From NCBI GenBank assembly GCA_013696045.1, contig JACCZH010000324.1:1-8362 (forward strand): a stretch of 8,362 nt of DNA, given 5' to 3'. Both the position numbers and the translations under genes were made by a program. Numbering within the stretch: the first letter of the stretch is position 1; every line of letters starts with the position of its first letter. This document shows positions 1-5,940 of the stretch, piece after piece. This stretch comes from Chloroflexia bacterium (GTDB lineage Bacteria; Chloroflexota; Chloroflexia; Thermomicrobiales; CFX8). Below the pieces are notes generated by a model. It searched no databases. It was not told where the DNA came from and saw only the letters and a list, made by a program, of their open reading frames with translations.

Positions 1-1
1 T

Positions 2-190
2 TCAAGCGTCTACGCCGCGAAGTTTGGCCGCCAGGGCGTGATGGGACTCCAGAACAGCGGCATCCAGGTTGAGCGTGTTGGAGAGCTTGAGACCAAGGAT
101 GCGACGCGCACCAGAATCAAGTGGTACACGGGCCTGGCGTTGTTTGGAACGCTGGGGTTGTCGCGGTTGAAGGGGGTAAATGGGTCCTAG
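2..190 (+). CDS. C-terminal end of a phage major capsid-like protein (5' partial)
   Basis: Frame 2 is open from the left edge to a TAG at 188-190 and gives 62 residues, beginning SSVYAAKFGRQGVMGLQNSG and ending GLSRLKGVNGS. The pattern 'VYAxxFG..GVxGLQ..GIQV..xGEL..K...RTRIKWYxGLAxFG...xxRLKGV' resembles the C-terminus of major capsid proteins in many tailed-phage genomes, where a YA-FG strand, a GELE-K turn and an 'RTRxEWYxGLA' strand close the protein. The match is from memory of family patterns, not from a search. The start and most of the protein lie outside the window. It reads toward the portal-containing cassette on the same strand but is separated from it by about 3.2 kb of other genes. 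A different phage structural protein with a similar C-terminal fold is the main alternative. Confidence 0.55.
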   Translation, partial: SSVYAAKFGRQGVMGLQNSGIQVERVGELETKDATRTRIKWYTGLALFGTLGLSRLKGVNGS

Positions 191-213
191 CCAGCTGATT
201 GGTATCGCGACCA

Positions 214-253
214 CGGTTGAAGGATCTTGTGAAAGCACGAGATCTTTCAACCG
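214..253 (+). terminator. 18-bp hairpin after the capsid-like gene (possible U-less terminator or attenuator)
   Basis: Bases 214-231 pair with 236-253 over 18 consecutive positions (16 Watson-Crick and two G-U pairs, 222:245 and 228:239) around an AAAG tetraloop. It starts 24 bases after the stop of the capsid-like gene and lies just upstream of the dioxygenase leader. There is no T-tract afterwards, so it is not a canonical intrinsic terminator. It could be a U-less terminator, an RNA-stabilising 3' end, or an attenuator. The outer part of the right arm (246-255) can also pair perfectly with 162-171 in the preceding gene. Confidence 0.45.
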
Positions 254-254
254 C

Positions 255-283
255 GTCAACGCTGCTTCCGTTGCGCATACAAT
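255..283 (+). promoter_or_regulatory. Weak candidate promoter for the dioxygenase gene
   Basis: TACAAT at 278-283 matches five of six bases of a sigma-70 -10 element. The -35 position 17 bases upstream (255-260, GTCAAC) is poor. Its position after the hairpin and about 60 bases before the start codon fits a new transcript beginning here, but the match could be chance. Confidence 0.25.
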
Positions 284-332
284 CAGTCTACCGGTACGAA
301 CAGCCTGATTGGATTTCTGCTGAGTAGTGCAT

Positions 333-338
333 AGGAGG
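333..338 (+). promoter_or_regulatory. Ribosome binding site that sets the dioxygenase start
   Basis: AGGAGG at 333-338 lies five bases before ATG at 344-346. An in-frame GTG at 338-340 overlaps this site and so cannot be the start served by it. This favours ATG 344. Confidence 0.75.
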
Positions 339-343
339 TGGCT

Positions 344-991
344 ATGAGCGAATCGACGCAAGGCAAGGACGGAGATTTCAGCCTGCCGTTGCCAGCCTGT
401 GTTGTCAGCCCGGAGCTAACCGAGGGGCCGTACTTCGTCGACGAGGGGCTCAACCGCTCTGACATCCGATTGAACCCCTCGGACGGCGCGGTCAGCGGGG
501 GCACGCTGCTTCAATTGAAGCTCCGGGTGTTACAGGTCAGCGGCGATAGTTGCACCGCGTTTCAGGGCGCCATGGTGGATATCTGGCAATGTGACGCGCT
601 GGGCGTCTATTCGGATGTGGCCGATCCTGGTTTCAACACAACCGGTCAGCAGTTTCTCCGTGGATATCAGGTAACGGACGCAGGCGGCGTGGTTCAGTTC
701 ACGACGATCTATCCCGGCTGGTACGAGGGCAGGACGGTTCACATGCACTTCAAGATTCGGTCTGCGGGTGCGTCTGGTCAGAACCACGAGCTCACATCGC
801 AGCTGTTCTTTGACGACGCGCTCACGGATCGCGTGCATGCCGGGCCGCCCTACGCCGGCAAGGGAGTGCGCACGCTCCGGAATGACGGTGATGGAATCTA
901 TCAGGACGGTGGGGACCGTTTGATGCTGGATGCTACTCCAGCTGGCGAGGGTTATACAGCTGAGTTCGATATCGGTCTTCAACTTGGCTAG
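344..991 (+). CDS. Intradiol ring-cleavage dioxygenase (protocatechuate/catechol dioxygenase-like)
   Basis: The 215-residue protein belongs to the non-haem Fe(III) intradiol dioxygenases, which open catechol-type rings between the two hydroxyls using O2. Visible family features, in order: an N-terminal 'SPELTEGPYFVDE' segment (22-34) typical of the family; 'VDIWQCDALGVYSD' (78-91) with the first iron ligand Tyr89; 'TTIYPGWYEGRTVHMHFKI' (120-138) with Tyr127, Arg130, His133 and His135. The Tyr/Tyr/His/His iron set is therefore complete, and the enzyme is probably active. Many bacterial relatives of this single-subunit type carry a Tat or lipoprotein signal; none is seen here, so it is likely cytoplasmic. 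The substrate cannot be told from sequence. No ring-hydroxylating, cycloisomerase or lactonase gene is nearby, so it is not in an ordinary catechol or protocatechuate operon. The amidase gene follows on the same strand after a 244-base gap. Confidence 0.88.
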   Translation: MSESTQGKDGDFSLPLPACVVSPELTEGPYFVDEGLNRSDIRLNPSDGAVSGGTLLQLKLRVLQVSGDSCTAFQGAMVDIWQCDALGVYSDVADPGFNTTGQQFLRGYQVTDAGGVVQFTTIYPGWYEGRTVHMHFKIRSAGASGQNHELTSQLFFDDALTDRVHAGPPYAGKGVRTLRNDGDGIYQDGGDRLMLDATPAGEGYTAEFDIGLQLG

Positions 992-1087
992 CAGACGTTA
1001 ACGCGGTTGCCCCGTGACGACCTGCTGGATGGATCCTCACCCTGAAAGTGAAGAGGTTTTTGCTCTCTCATTATGCACGTCGTGTCA

Positions 1088-1116
1088 TTGACTATCAGGC
1101 ATTTTCCTGCTACGTT
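1088..1116 (+). promoter_or_regulatory. Candidate sigma-70 promoter upstream of the amidase
   Basis: TTGACT (1088-1093) is followed after 17 bases by TACGTT (1111-1116). The TGC just before it gives an extended -10 (TGnTAnnnT). It would leave a leader of roughly 110 bases before the amidase start. The AT-richer stretch around 1060-1145 stands out locally. A second TTGACT at 1140-1145 has no good -10 partner. The 244-base gap between the two genes holds nothing else I can support. Confidence 0.35.
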
Positions 1117-1235
1117 CATCGCTATTCGAGCGTAAACGTTTGACTGAAGGCGGGGAGGGTCTTGCGATGAAGGAGCGGTAGTGAATGCCCCAATTGATAG
1201 CGCTGTGTGAAATTGCGTAAGGAGGATCATAGGCC

Positions 1236-2876
1236 ATGGCATTCCTTAAGAGCAGATTCAGTCGTCGTCAGTTGATGAAGCGGAGTGCTGCCGTCGCAGC
1301 CGGGGTTGCCGTTCCTGGGGTGGCGACAACGGTTCATGCGTCGAGCAATGATGAACTCGGCTTCTTCTCACCACATGCCCGTATCCTCGAAGAGACCTCA
1401 ATCGCCGATCTCCAGGCCATGATGACCTCGGGTGAGACCAGCGCACGCCAGCTGGTGGGGATGTACATTGCGAGGATCCACGCCCTCGACTGGGATGGAC
1501 CAGAGCTCAGGTCGATCATCGAAATCAATCCTGATGTCCTGGGGATCGCCTCGGAGCTTGACCGGGAGCGTGCCGACGGCAACGTTCGCGGCCCCTTGCA
1601 CGGCATCCCGATTGTCGTCAAGGACAATATCGACACCGCTGACCGGATGGAGACCACGGCGGGATCATTGGCGCTCCTTGGTTCCAAACCGTTGCAGGAC
1701 GCGACGGTGGTAACCAAGCTCCGTGACGCAGGCGCCATCATTCTTGGTAAGGCTGGACTAAGCGAATGGGCGAACTTCCGGGGTTTTCAGTCGTCAAGCG
1801 GTTGGAGCGCGCGTGGCGGGCAGGTGCGCAACCCGTATATTATCGACCGCAATCCGTGTGGCTCGAGCTCCGGCTCGGGAACCGCGCCATCGGCCAGCCT
1901 CGCTGCAGCCGCACTTGGCACTGAGACAGACGGCTCGATCGTCTGTCCCGCTTCTGCCACCGGCGTCGTCGGTATCAAGCCCACAGTGGGACTCACGAGC
2001 CGGGCCGGCGTAATACCGATCTCGCACACTCAGGACACCATTGGCCCGATGACCCGCACGGTGGCGGACGCAGCCGCGGTGTTGACCGTCATCGTGGGCG
2101 CCGACCCGCGAGACCCGGCAACCGATGAAGCAGAGAATATCAGCGACGACTATACGCAGTTCCTTGATCCTGATGGCCTGCGTGGGGCACGGATCGGGGT
2201 AGCCCGCGAGCTGTTTGGGTTTAGCCGCGAAGCGGATTGGGTCATCGACAGCGCGATTGCGGCCATGCGTGAGGCCGGGGCAGTCATTGTTGATCCCATC
2301 ACCTTCCCCGACCCGGGAGAGGTTAGCCTGGACGATGCCGAATTTGAGGTGCTGTTGTACGAGTTCGGTCCCGACCTGGAGGCGTACCTCGAAGGGCGCA
2401 CCGGCGGCTCCCCACGGACACTCGAGGAGATCATCGAGTTTAACCGGGAGCATTCGGATGTCGAGCTGCAGTGGTTTGGGCAAGAGATCTTCCTGTTGGC
2501 GGCCGAGAAGGGCCCGCTCACCGACCCGGCTTACCTCGAGGCGCTGGAGGTCAGCCGCGACGGCTCGCGCGCGCAGCTTGACGAGGCTCTGGACAGCAAC
2601 GAGCTGGATGCGATCATCGCACCTACCGGCTCCCCGGCTTGGCCAACCGACCTCATCAATGGCGATCATTTTCTCGGTGGCACGTCGTCGCATGCGGCGC
2701 GGGCTGGCTATCCACTGGTGAGCCTCCCCGCTGGCTACGTGTACGGTCTGCCAGTCGGAATCACGTTTATGGGGCGACGCTGGGATGAGGGGACGCTGAT
2801 CAAGCTTGCCTCTGGTTTCGAGGCGGCGACTCAGGTGCGGAGGGCGCCAAAGTTCGAGCGGACGTTCAAATACTAG
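1236..2876 (+). CDS. Tat-exported amidase of the amidase signature (AS) family
   Basis: The 546-residue protein hydrolyses an amide bond by the Ser-cisSer-Lys mechanism of the AS family. The N-terminus has a twin-arginine signal (S9-R10-R11-Q12-L13-M14-K15), a hydrophobic Ala/Val stretch (17-31) and a likely cleavage after VHA (residue 35), so it should be exported folded by the Tat pathway. The triad is complete: Lys129 in 'HGIPIVVKDNID', cis-Ser210 in 'GSSSGSG' (209-215), nucleophile Ser234 in 'TETDGSIVCPAS', with the usual spacing of 24 residues between the serines. 'GVVGIKPTVGLTSRAGVIP' follows (243-261), and the C-terminal 'PLVSLPAGYVYGLPVGITFMG' block (493-513) completes the domain. The overall look resembles peptide amidases and similar secreted AS enzymes more than GatA, and no gatB or gatC is present. 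The substrate is unknown. AAGGAGG at 1219-1225 lies ten bases before ATG 1236. Transcription probably ends at the hairpins between 2882 and 2956. Confidence 0.9.
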   Translation: MAFLKSRFSRRQLMKRSAAVAAGVAVPGVATTVHASSNDELGFFSPHARILEETSIADLQAMMTSGETSARQLVGMYIARIHALDWDGPELRSIIEINPDVLGIASELDRERADGNVRGPLHGIPIVVKDNIDTADRMETTAGSLALLGSKPLQDATVVTKLRDAGAIILGKAGLSEWANFRGFQSSSGWSARGGQVRNPYIIDRNPCGSSSGSGTAPSASLAAAALGTETDGSIVCPASATGVVGIKPTVGLTSRAGVIPISHTQDTIGPMTRTVADAAAVLTVIVGADPRDPATDEAENISDDYTQFLDPDGLRGARIGVARELFGFSREADWVIDSAIAAMREAGAVIVDPITFPDPGEVSLDDAEFEVLLYEFGPDLEAYLEGRTGGSPRTLEEIIEFNREHSDVELQWFGQEIFLLAAEKGPLTDPAYLEALEVSRDGSRAQLDEALDSNELDAIIAPTGSPAWPTDLINGDHFLGGTSSHAARAGYPLVSLPAGYVYGLPVGITFMGRRWDEGTLIKLASGFEAATQVRRAPKFERTFKY

Positions 2877-2881
2877 ACTGC

Positions 2882-2905
2882 CCGATGCGTGCATCGGTGT
2901 TTTGT
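2882..2905 (+). terminator. Short perfect hairpin directly after the amidase
   Basis: CCGATGC (2882-2888) and GCATCGG (2891-2897) are perfect inverted repeats, forming a 6-7 bp stem with a very small loop. They are followed by TGTTTTGT, a broken T-tract. It starts six bases after the amidase stop. It may be the first of two tandem terminators. Confidence 0.45.
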
Positions 2906-2928
2906 CTAAACAGCTTGGCTGGCCGGTG

Positions 2929-2956
2929 AGGAAGGGGCTTGTCCCCTTCCTTTTTT
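2929..2956 (+). terminator. Rho-independent terminator
   Basis: GGAAGGGG (2930-2937) pairs with CCCCTTCC (2943-2950) around a five-base loop CTTGT. One further A-T pair (2929:2951) overlaps the start of six consecutive T residues (2951-2956). This is a textbook intrinsic terminator for plus-strand transcription from the amidase gene. It has no matching T-tract for the convergent ChaB gene, so it looks one-directional. Confidence 0.85.
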
Positions 2957-3029
2957 ATTCCCTGAAGTGGTCAACCGGGAGGGCACACGAGTCCCCGCGC
3001 AGTCGAAGGTTCGTCTTCGTTCAGGAGGC

Positions 3030-3236
3030 TTAGTCCTTCTTTTTCCAGTCCCCGGACTTCTCGTCCTTTTCATAGTCGTTCTTGACCGCCGCCCAGGCAA
3101 CGCGGTGGGCGCGCTCTTCTTCGTGATCATACTCCTCGTAGGCGCTGTTGTAGGCGGCCTGATAGATCTCCTGAGCATGCTTCGGCAGATGGTCGCGCAC
3201 ACTCTCTGGCAGGTCGCTGATCTTGTTGTATGGCAC
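3030..3236 (-). CDS. chaB: ChaB-family small protein
   Basis: The 68-residue, highly charged, helical protein begins MPYNKISDLPESVRDHLPKH and continues with AQEIYQAAYNSAYEEY, HRVAWAAVKNDYEK and a lysine-rich tail. The 'MPY..xxDLPxxVRxxLPxHAQxIYxxAxNxAxxEY' and 'AHRVAWAAVK..Y' blocks are the ChaB-family signature, and the length is normal. In E. coli ChaB has been described as a regulator of the ChaA cation antiporter. No antiporter gene is nearby here, and the biochemical role in other bacteria is unclear; small ChaB proteins are also found in phage genomes. The start is GTG (complement of 3234-3236), supported by AGGAG on the minus strand (complement of 3243-3247) with six bases of spacing. 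It is convergent with the amidase and divergent from the portal gene, so it is a separate transcription unit inside an otherwise plus-strand region. Confidence 0.88.
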   Translation of the reverse strand: MPYNKISDLPESVRDHLPKHAQEIYQAAYNSAYEEYDHEEERAHRVAWAAVKNDYEKDEKSGDWKKKD

Positions 3237-3347
3237 GTTGTGCTCCTGTCCCCTGTACGAATGACCTTCCTCTCATGGTACCCGGAATGCGTGACCCGGC
3301 ATCGAACCGGCATTGGCACGTATTGGAACGGCCGGGGTGCTCGGGAG

Positions 3348-3366
3348 GGTAACCCATTGTGTTACC
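3348..3366. promoter_or_regulatory. Inverted repeat just upstream of the portal RBS
   Basis: GGTAAC (3348-3353) and GTTACC (3361-3366) are perfect inverted repeats separated by seven bases. The right arm ends three bases before the portal ribosome binding site AAGGAG (3370-3375). It could be an operator for a dimeric repressor controlling the phage operon, or an mRNA hairpin near the RBS. A six-base arm is short enough to be chance. I see no convincing promoter elements in the ChaB-portal intergenic space (3237-3382). Confidence 0.3.
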
Positions 3367-3382
3367 GAGAAGGAGCATTTGA

Positions 3383-4726
3383 ATGAAGGAGACCTCGACT
3401 CCGCTGACAGGCTGGCTGGAAAATCAGGACACGGAGCGCAGGAACCGCTATAGCGAGTACCTGGCGTTCTATCAGGGCGAGCAGTGGACAGGGCGGCGTC
3501 GAGCTGGCGAGACCCGCTTGACCTTTAACTACGCCCGCATCCTGACCCGCAAGACGGTGAGCTACCTGATGCCGAAGCCGGCCACCTTCAACGTTGTTAC
3601 CGGGACGGACAGCAATCCCGAGCTGGCCAGACGGGCCGAGGCGCTGTTGAGCTCGGTCCACGCCGAGAACGACCAGCATATGGGTGACATTCAGAGCGCA
3701 CTGGACGCGTCGGTGCTCGGCGACGGCGCATTCAAAGTGACCTGGAGCGAGCGGCTGGGGCGGCCGGTGATCGCGTCAGTCGATCCACAGTCGCTCTGGG
3801 CCTGGTGGCGTCCTGACAATCCGGGCGAGGTCTACCGGGTGGTCCAGCGTTATGAGATCAGCCACGAAGAGGCCGGGCAACTGTTCGGGGCGCGTCCGCT
3901 CTCAACCGGAACGAATGGCCGCCTGAGCGTGGTTGAGGAATGGTGGCCGGATCGCTACCGGATTGAGCTGGGCGGCGAGACGATCCGCGACAGCGCCAAT
4001 CCCTACGGCTGGATTCCCTATGTGATCTATCCCAACCTGGCCCGGCCGCACGAGTTCTGGGGCGCGAGCGACCTTGAAGACCTGATCGAGGTCTGCCGCG
4101 AGTTGAACCGCAGGATGACAACGATAAGCCGGATTCTCGAAGTGGCGGGGTATCCCATTACCGTTCTGGAGAACGTGACCGGTAGCGAGGGCATCCGCAC
4201 CGAGGCCGGCGCAGTCTGGGAGCTGCCGGAGGCGTCGAGGGCCTATCTGCTGGACATGCTACAGGGCGGCGGAGTGAACCTGCATATCGACTATGTGCAA
4301 CTGCTCTACCGCCAGATGCACGACCTCAGCGAGACGCCACGGACGGCCTTCGGAGATTCCGGCCGCTCGATCTCAGGCGTTGCGTTGGAGGTGGAGATTC
4401 AACCTCTCGTGCAGAAAGTGATGCGCAAGCGCCGGGTGTGGGATTCGGTTTATCGCCGCCGCAACGCGCTGGTGCTGGATCTGATGGAGCGTTTTGGCGG
4501 GGTGGATCTCGGTGGGTTACGCCGCACCGAGACGATCTGGGGCGAGGTGCTGCCCAGCGACCGGAACGCTATGGCCCGCACCGAGGCGCTGCTGGTGACA
4601 GCCAACATCCACGGCCGCCGTGAGGCAATGGCCAACCTGGGCAGCGACGACAGCGACATGGGCTGGCTCGGGGTTCTGGACGAGCTGCGGGCTTTGGGGG
4701 AGATCTCTTCCCGTCAGTCCGGCTGA
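3383..4726 (+). CDS. Phage portal protein (SPP1 gp6-like)
   Basis: The 447-residue protein is the predicted portal, the dodecameric ring at the unique capsid vertex through which DNA is packaged and ejected. Family-like elements: an N-terminal 'RYSEYLAFYQGEQW' (23-35); 'TRLTFNYARILTRKTVSYLM' (44-63), the usual 'N..r.iv....yl.g.p' block; a beta-rich wing with 'DGAFKVTW' (114-121) and 'IASVDPQSLWAWW' (130-142); 'NPYGWIPYVIYPN' (206-218); a long stem-like helix 'DLEDLIEVCRELNRRMTTIS' (230-249); and 'SGRSISGVALEVEIQPLVQK' (326-345) leading into the C-terminal helices. SPP1 gp6 is around 500 residues, so this is slightly short but not obviously truncated. ATG 3383 has AAGGAG (3370-3375) seven bases upstream. 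Normally a terminase large-subunit gene precedes the portal gene; here ChaB on the opposite strand takes that place. The next structural gene begins 25 bases after the stop. Confidence 0.85.
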   Translation: MKETSTPLTGWLENQDTERRNRYSEYLAFYQGEQWTGRRRAGETRLTFNYARILTRKTVSYLMPKPATFNVVTGTDSNPELARRAEALLSSVHAENDQHMGDIQSALDASVLGDGAFKVTWSERLGRPVIASVDPQSLWAWWRPDNPGEVYRVVQRYEISHEEAGQLFGARPLSTGTNGRLSVVEEWWPDRYRIELGGETIRDSANPYGWIPYVIYPNLARPHEFWGASDLEDLIEVCRELNRRMTTISRILEVAGYPITVLENVTGSEGIRTEAGAVWELPEASRAYLLDMLQGGGVNLHIDYVQLLYRQMHDLSETPRTAFGDSGRSISGVALEVEIQPLVQKVMRKRRVWDSVYRRRNALVLDLMERFGGVDLGGLRRTETIWGEVLPSDRNAMARTEALLVTANIHGRREAMANLGSDDSDMGWLGVLDELRALGEISSRQSG

Positions 4727-4751
4727 CAGTTTGAAGGGAAAGGACACCACC

Positions 4752-5336
4752 ATGGCAACACTCTCAACAGTCCGTGCACGAATACGCACCCGGCTGGAGG
4801 AGCAGGCGGCAGCGGTCTGGAGCGATGTGGAAATTGATGAGGCAATTACGGCAAGCCTGGAAGAATATAGCCATCTCTTCCCGCGTGAGGAGAGTGTGGA
4901 TCTGCCGGTAATCGCCGGGGCAACGTCGGTTGATGGTCCGGAGGACACGTTTGACGTGCTGCGGCTGACGCTGGGAAACGGCCGGGTTATCCCGCGTCGC
5001 GCAAGTCCCGTTGGGAACAGCAGCGGCGAAGAGCTGGCCTGGGAGTGGTTCGCCGGGACGATTCATCTCAGCCGGCCAGTGGAGGCGCAGACGTTAACCG
5101 TCTGGGGTTTGACAGGCCGCGCGATCGAGCAGGTTCCGGAAGCGGACATCGGCGTCATCGTCCTCGGCGCGGTCTGGAGGGCGCTGCAACAACGCGGCGT
5201 GCAGGACTTCAAACGCGGTGGCTCGATGGGCGGCATGAACGCGAGTGACGTGATTCGCTCGGCCGAGCGGGAGTACGGGCGGGCGATGGATTCGCGCCGC
5301 CGCCGGGTGCGCTCGCGAGCGATGGGAGCGGGCTGA
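4752..5336 (+). CDS. Head-tail connector (adaptor)-like phage protein
   Basis: This 194-residue protein starts at ATG 4752, chosen because AAGGA (4740-4744) lies seven bases upstream and because the longer in-frame extension would overlap the portal gene. The N-terminus (TVRARIRTRLEEQAAAVWSD, then VEIDEAITASLEEYSHLFPR) has the pattern common to phage connector proteins that follow the portal, such as the SPP1 gp15/HK97 gp6 group: a helix, 'xxWsdxExxxAIxxALxeYs', then a beta-rich middle (about 48-120) and a C-terminal helical segment (about 130-180). The tail is very basic (SRRRRVRSRAMG, 181-192), which might contact DNA. The family call comes from gene position and pattern, not a clear signature. 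The gene ends one base before the next ATG (TGAGATG at 5334-5340), suggesting translational coupling. Confidence 0.6.
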   Translation: MATLSTVRARIRTRLEEQAAAVWSDVEIDEAITASLEEYSHLFPREESVDLPVIAGATSVDGPEDTFDVLRLTLGNGRVIPRRASPVGNSSGEELAWEWFAGTIHLSRPVEAQTLTVWGLTGRAIEQVPEADIGVIVLGAVWRALQQRGVQDFKRGGSMGGMNASDVIRSAEREYGRAMDSRRRRVRSRAMGAG

Positions 5337-5337
5337 G

Positions 5338-5601
5338 ATGGTCATCGTCGATAACCCGCCACCGGGCGACCCGTCCCACGATTGGTATGTCTGGCGGACT
5401 GCCGACGATGAGACGGTCTGTCCGGTTTGCTCGCCGCTGGACGACACACTGATCAATGGCGCGGACGGCCCCTTTCCGCCGTTGCATTCCAATTGCCGCT
5501 GTTGGCTGGAATACAGCCACTCCGACGTGCCGGTGACGCCACCGGGTGTGGACGAACCCTTGATTCCGCCGGAGATCCCGGGCACACCGGGGCCATTTTA
5601 G
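5338..5601 (+). CDS. Mini head-morphogenesis protein with Mu gpF/SPP1 gp7-type Cys-His motif
   Basis: The 87-residue protein carries 'WRTADDETVCPVCSPLDD' (19-36) and 'PFPPLHSNCRCWLEY' (45-59). Cys28, Cys31, His50, Cys53 and Cys55 form the C-x2-C...H-x2-C-x-C arrangement found near the C-terminus of Mu gpF/SPP1 gp7 minor head proteins ('DerxCpvC...PxHpxCRC'). In those proteins this part follows a helical domain of 200 or more residues, which is absent here. A proline-rich tail follows (64-87). The cysteines and histidine could bind a metal. The start is ATG 5338, one base after the previous stop. Either it is a natural minimal form or the remnant of a longer gene; the upstream coding phase is occupied by the connector, so a simple recent frameshift is not evident. 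Confidence 0.7.
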   Translation: MVIVDNPPPGDPSHDWYVWRTADDETVCPVCSPLDDTLINGADGPFPPLHSNCRCWLEYSHSDVPVTPPGVDEPLIPPEIPGTPGPF

Positions 5602-5661
5602 AGCGCCTTTCAAGAAACGTGGTCATCGTGTGAGCCGCTGTAGAAGAGACAGGTGTTTGCC

Positions 5662-5940
5662 ATGTTCGAGTATCCGGAGACGATTGTCCTGGTGGGAGTG
5701 CCGGTGGCGGTGCTGACCACACTGATAGTTGAGACGTTGAAGCAGGGTGGGTTGGGTGCGCGCTGGGCACCGCTGGCGGCCGTGCTGACGGCAACATTGC
5801 TCATTGGCCTGGCGGAGCTGGCGGTCGTCTTTAGCTGGCTGGAGCCAGTCAGCCGGGTGGTTGCCGGAGGGCTGGTGATCGGTCTGGCGTCGTCCGGAAG
5901 CTATTCCTGGGCGCGCTCGTTGGGAAAGGACGATAGTTGA
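5662..5940 (+). CDS. Small holin-like membrane protein
   Basis: The 92-residue protein has two clear hydrophobic segments (about 7-26, TIVLVGVPVAVLTTLIVETL, and 36-56, APLAAVLTATLLIGLAELAVV) and a third, weaker one (about 66-81, containing VVAGGLVIGLASSGSY). It ends in a short charged tail KDDS. Size, topology and position in a phage operon with an endolysin suggest a holin, which would permeabilise the membrane so that the endolysin reaches peptidoglycan. No holin-family signature is recognised, so another phage membrane protein remains possible. ATG 5662 is chosen over an in-frame GTG at 5653 because AGACAGG (5647-5653) then sits eight bases upstream. The stop TGA (5938-5940) directly abuts the next ATG. 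Confidence 0.6.
   Translation: MFEYPETIVLVGVPVAVLTTLIVETLKQGGLGARWAPLAAVLTATLLIGLAELAVVFSWLEPVSRVVAGGLVIGLASSGSYSWARSLGKDDS

Noticed and set aside
1794..2894. 366-codon open frame antisense to the amidase
   Set aside because: It lies opposite the AS-family catalytic region, has a low-complexity Arg-rich product and no ribosome binding site; it is a shadow of a strongly constrained gene.
3004..3019. CGAAG-N6-CTTCG hairpin after the ChaB stop as a minus-strand terminator
   Set aside because: A five-base stem with no following T-tract on the minus strand is too weak to call.
2906..3319. Long open frame on the minus strand overlapping ChaB
   Set aside because: It is in another frame over the clear ChaB gene, has no recognisable domain and an Arg/Thr/Pro-rich composition typical of shadow frames in GC-rich DNA.
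3280..3320. GGTTCGATGCCGG on the minus strand resembling a tRNA T-arm, possibly an attachment-site tRNA remnant
   Set aside because: The T-stem has a mismatch, no acceptor stem, anticodon arm or CCA end can be fitted on either side, and no matching second copy is visible in the window.
5619..5633. A five-codon micro-ORF (GTG GTC ATC GTG TGA) repeating the first bases of the mini-MuF gene
   Set aside because: The shared stretch is only about ten bases, and neither a leader-peptide role nor a duplication can be supported from that.
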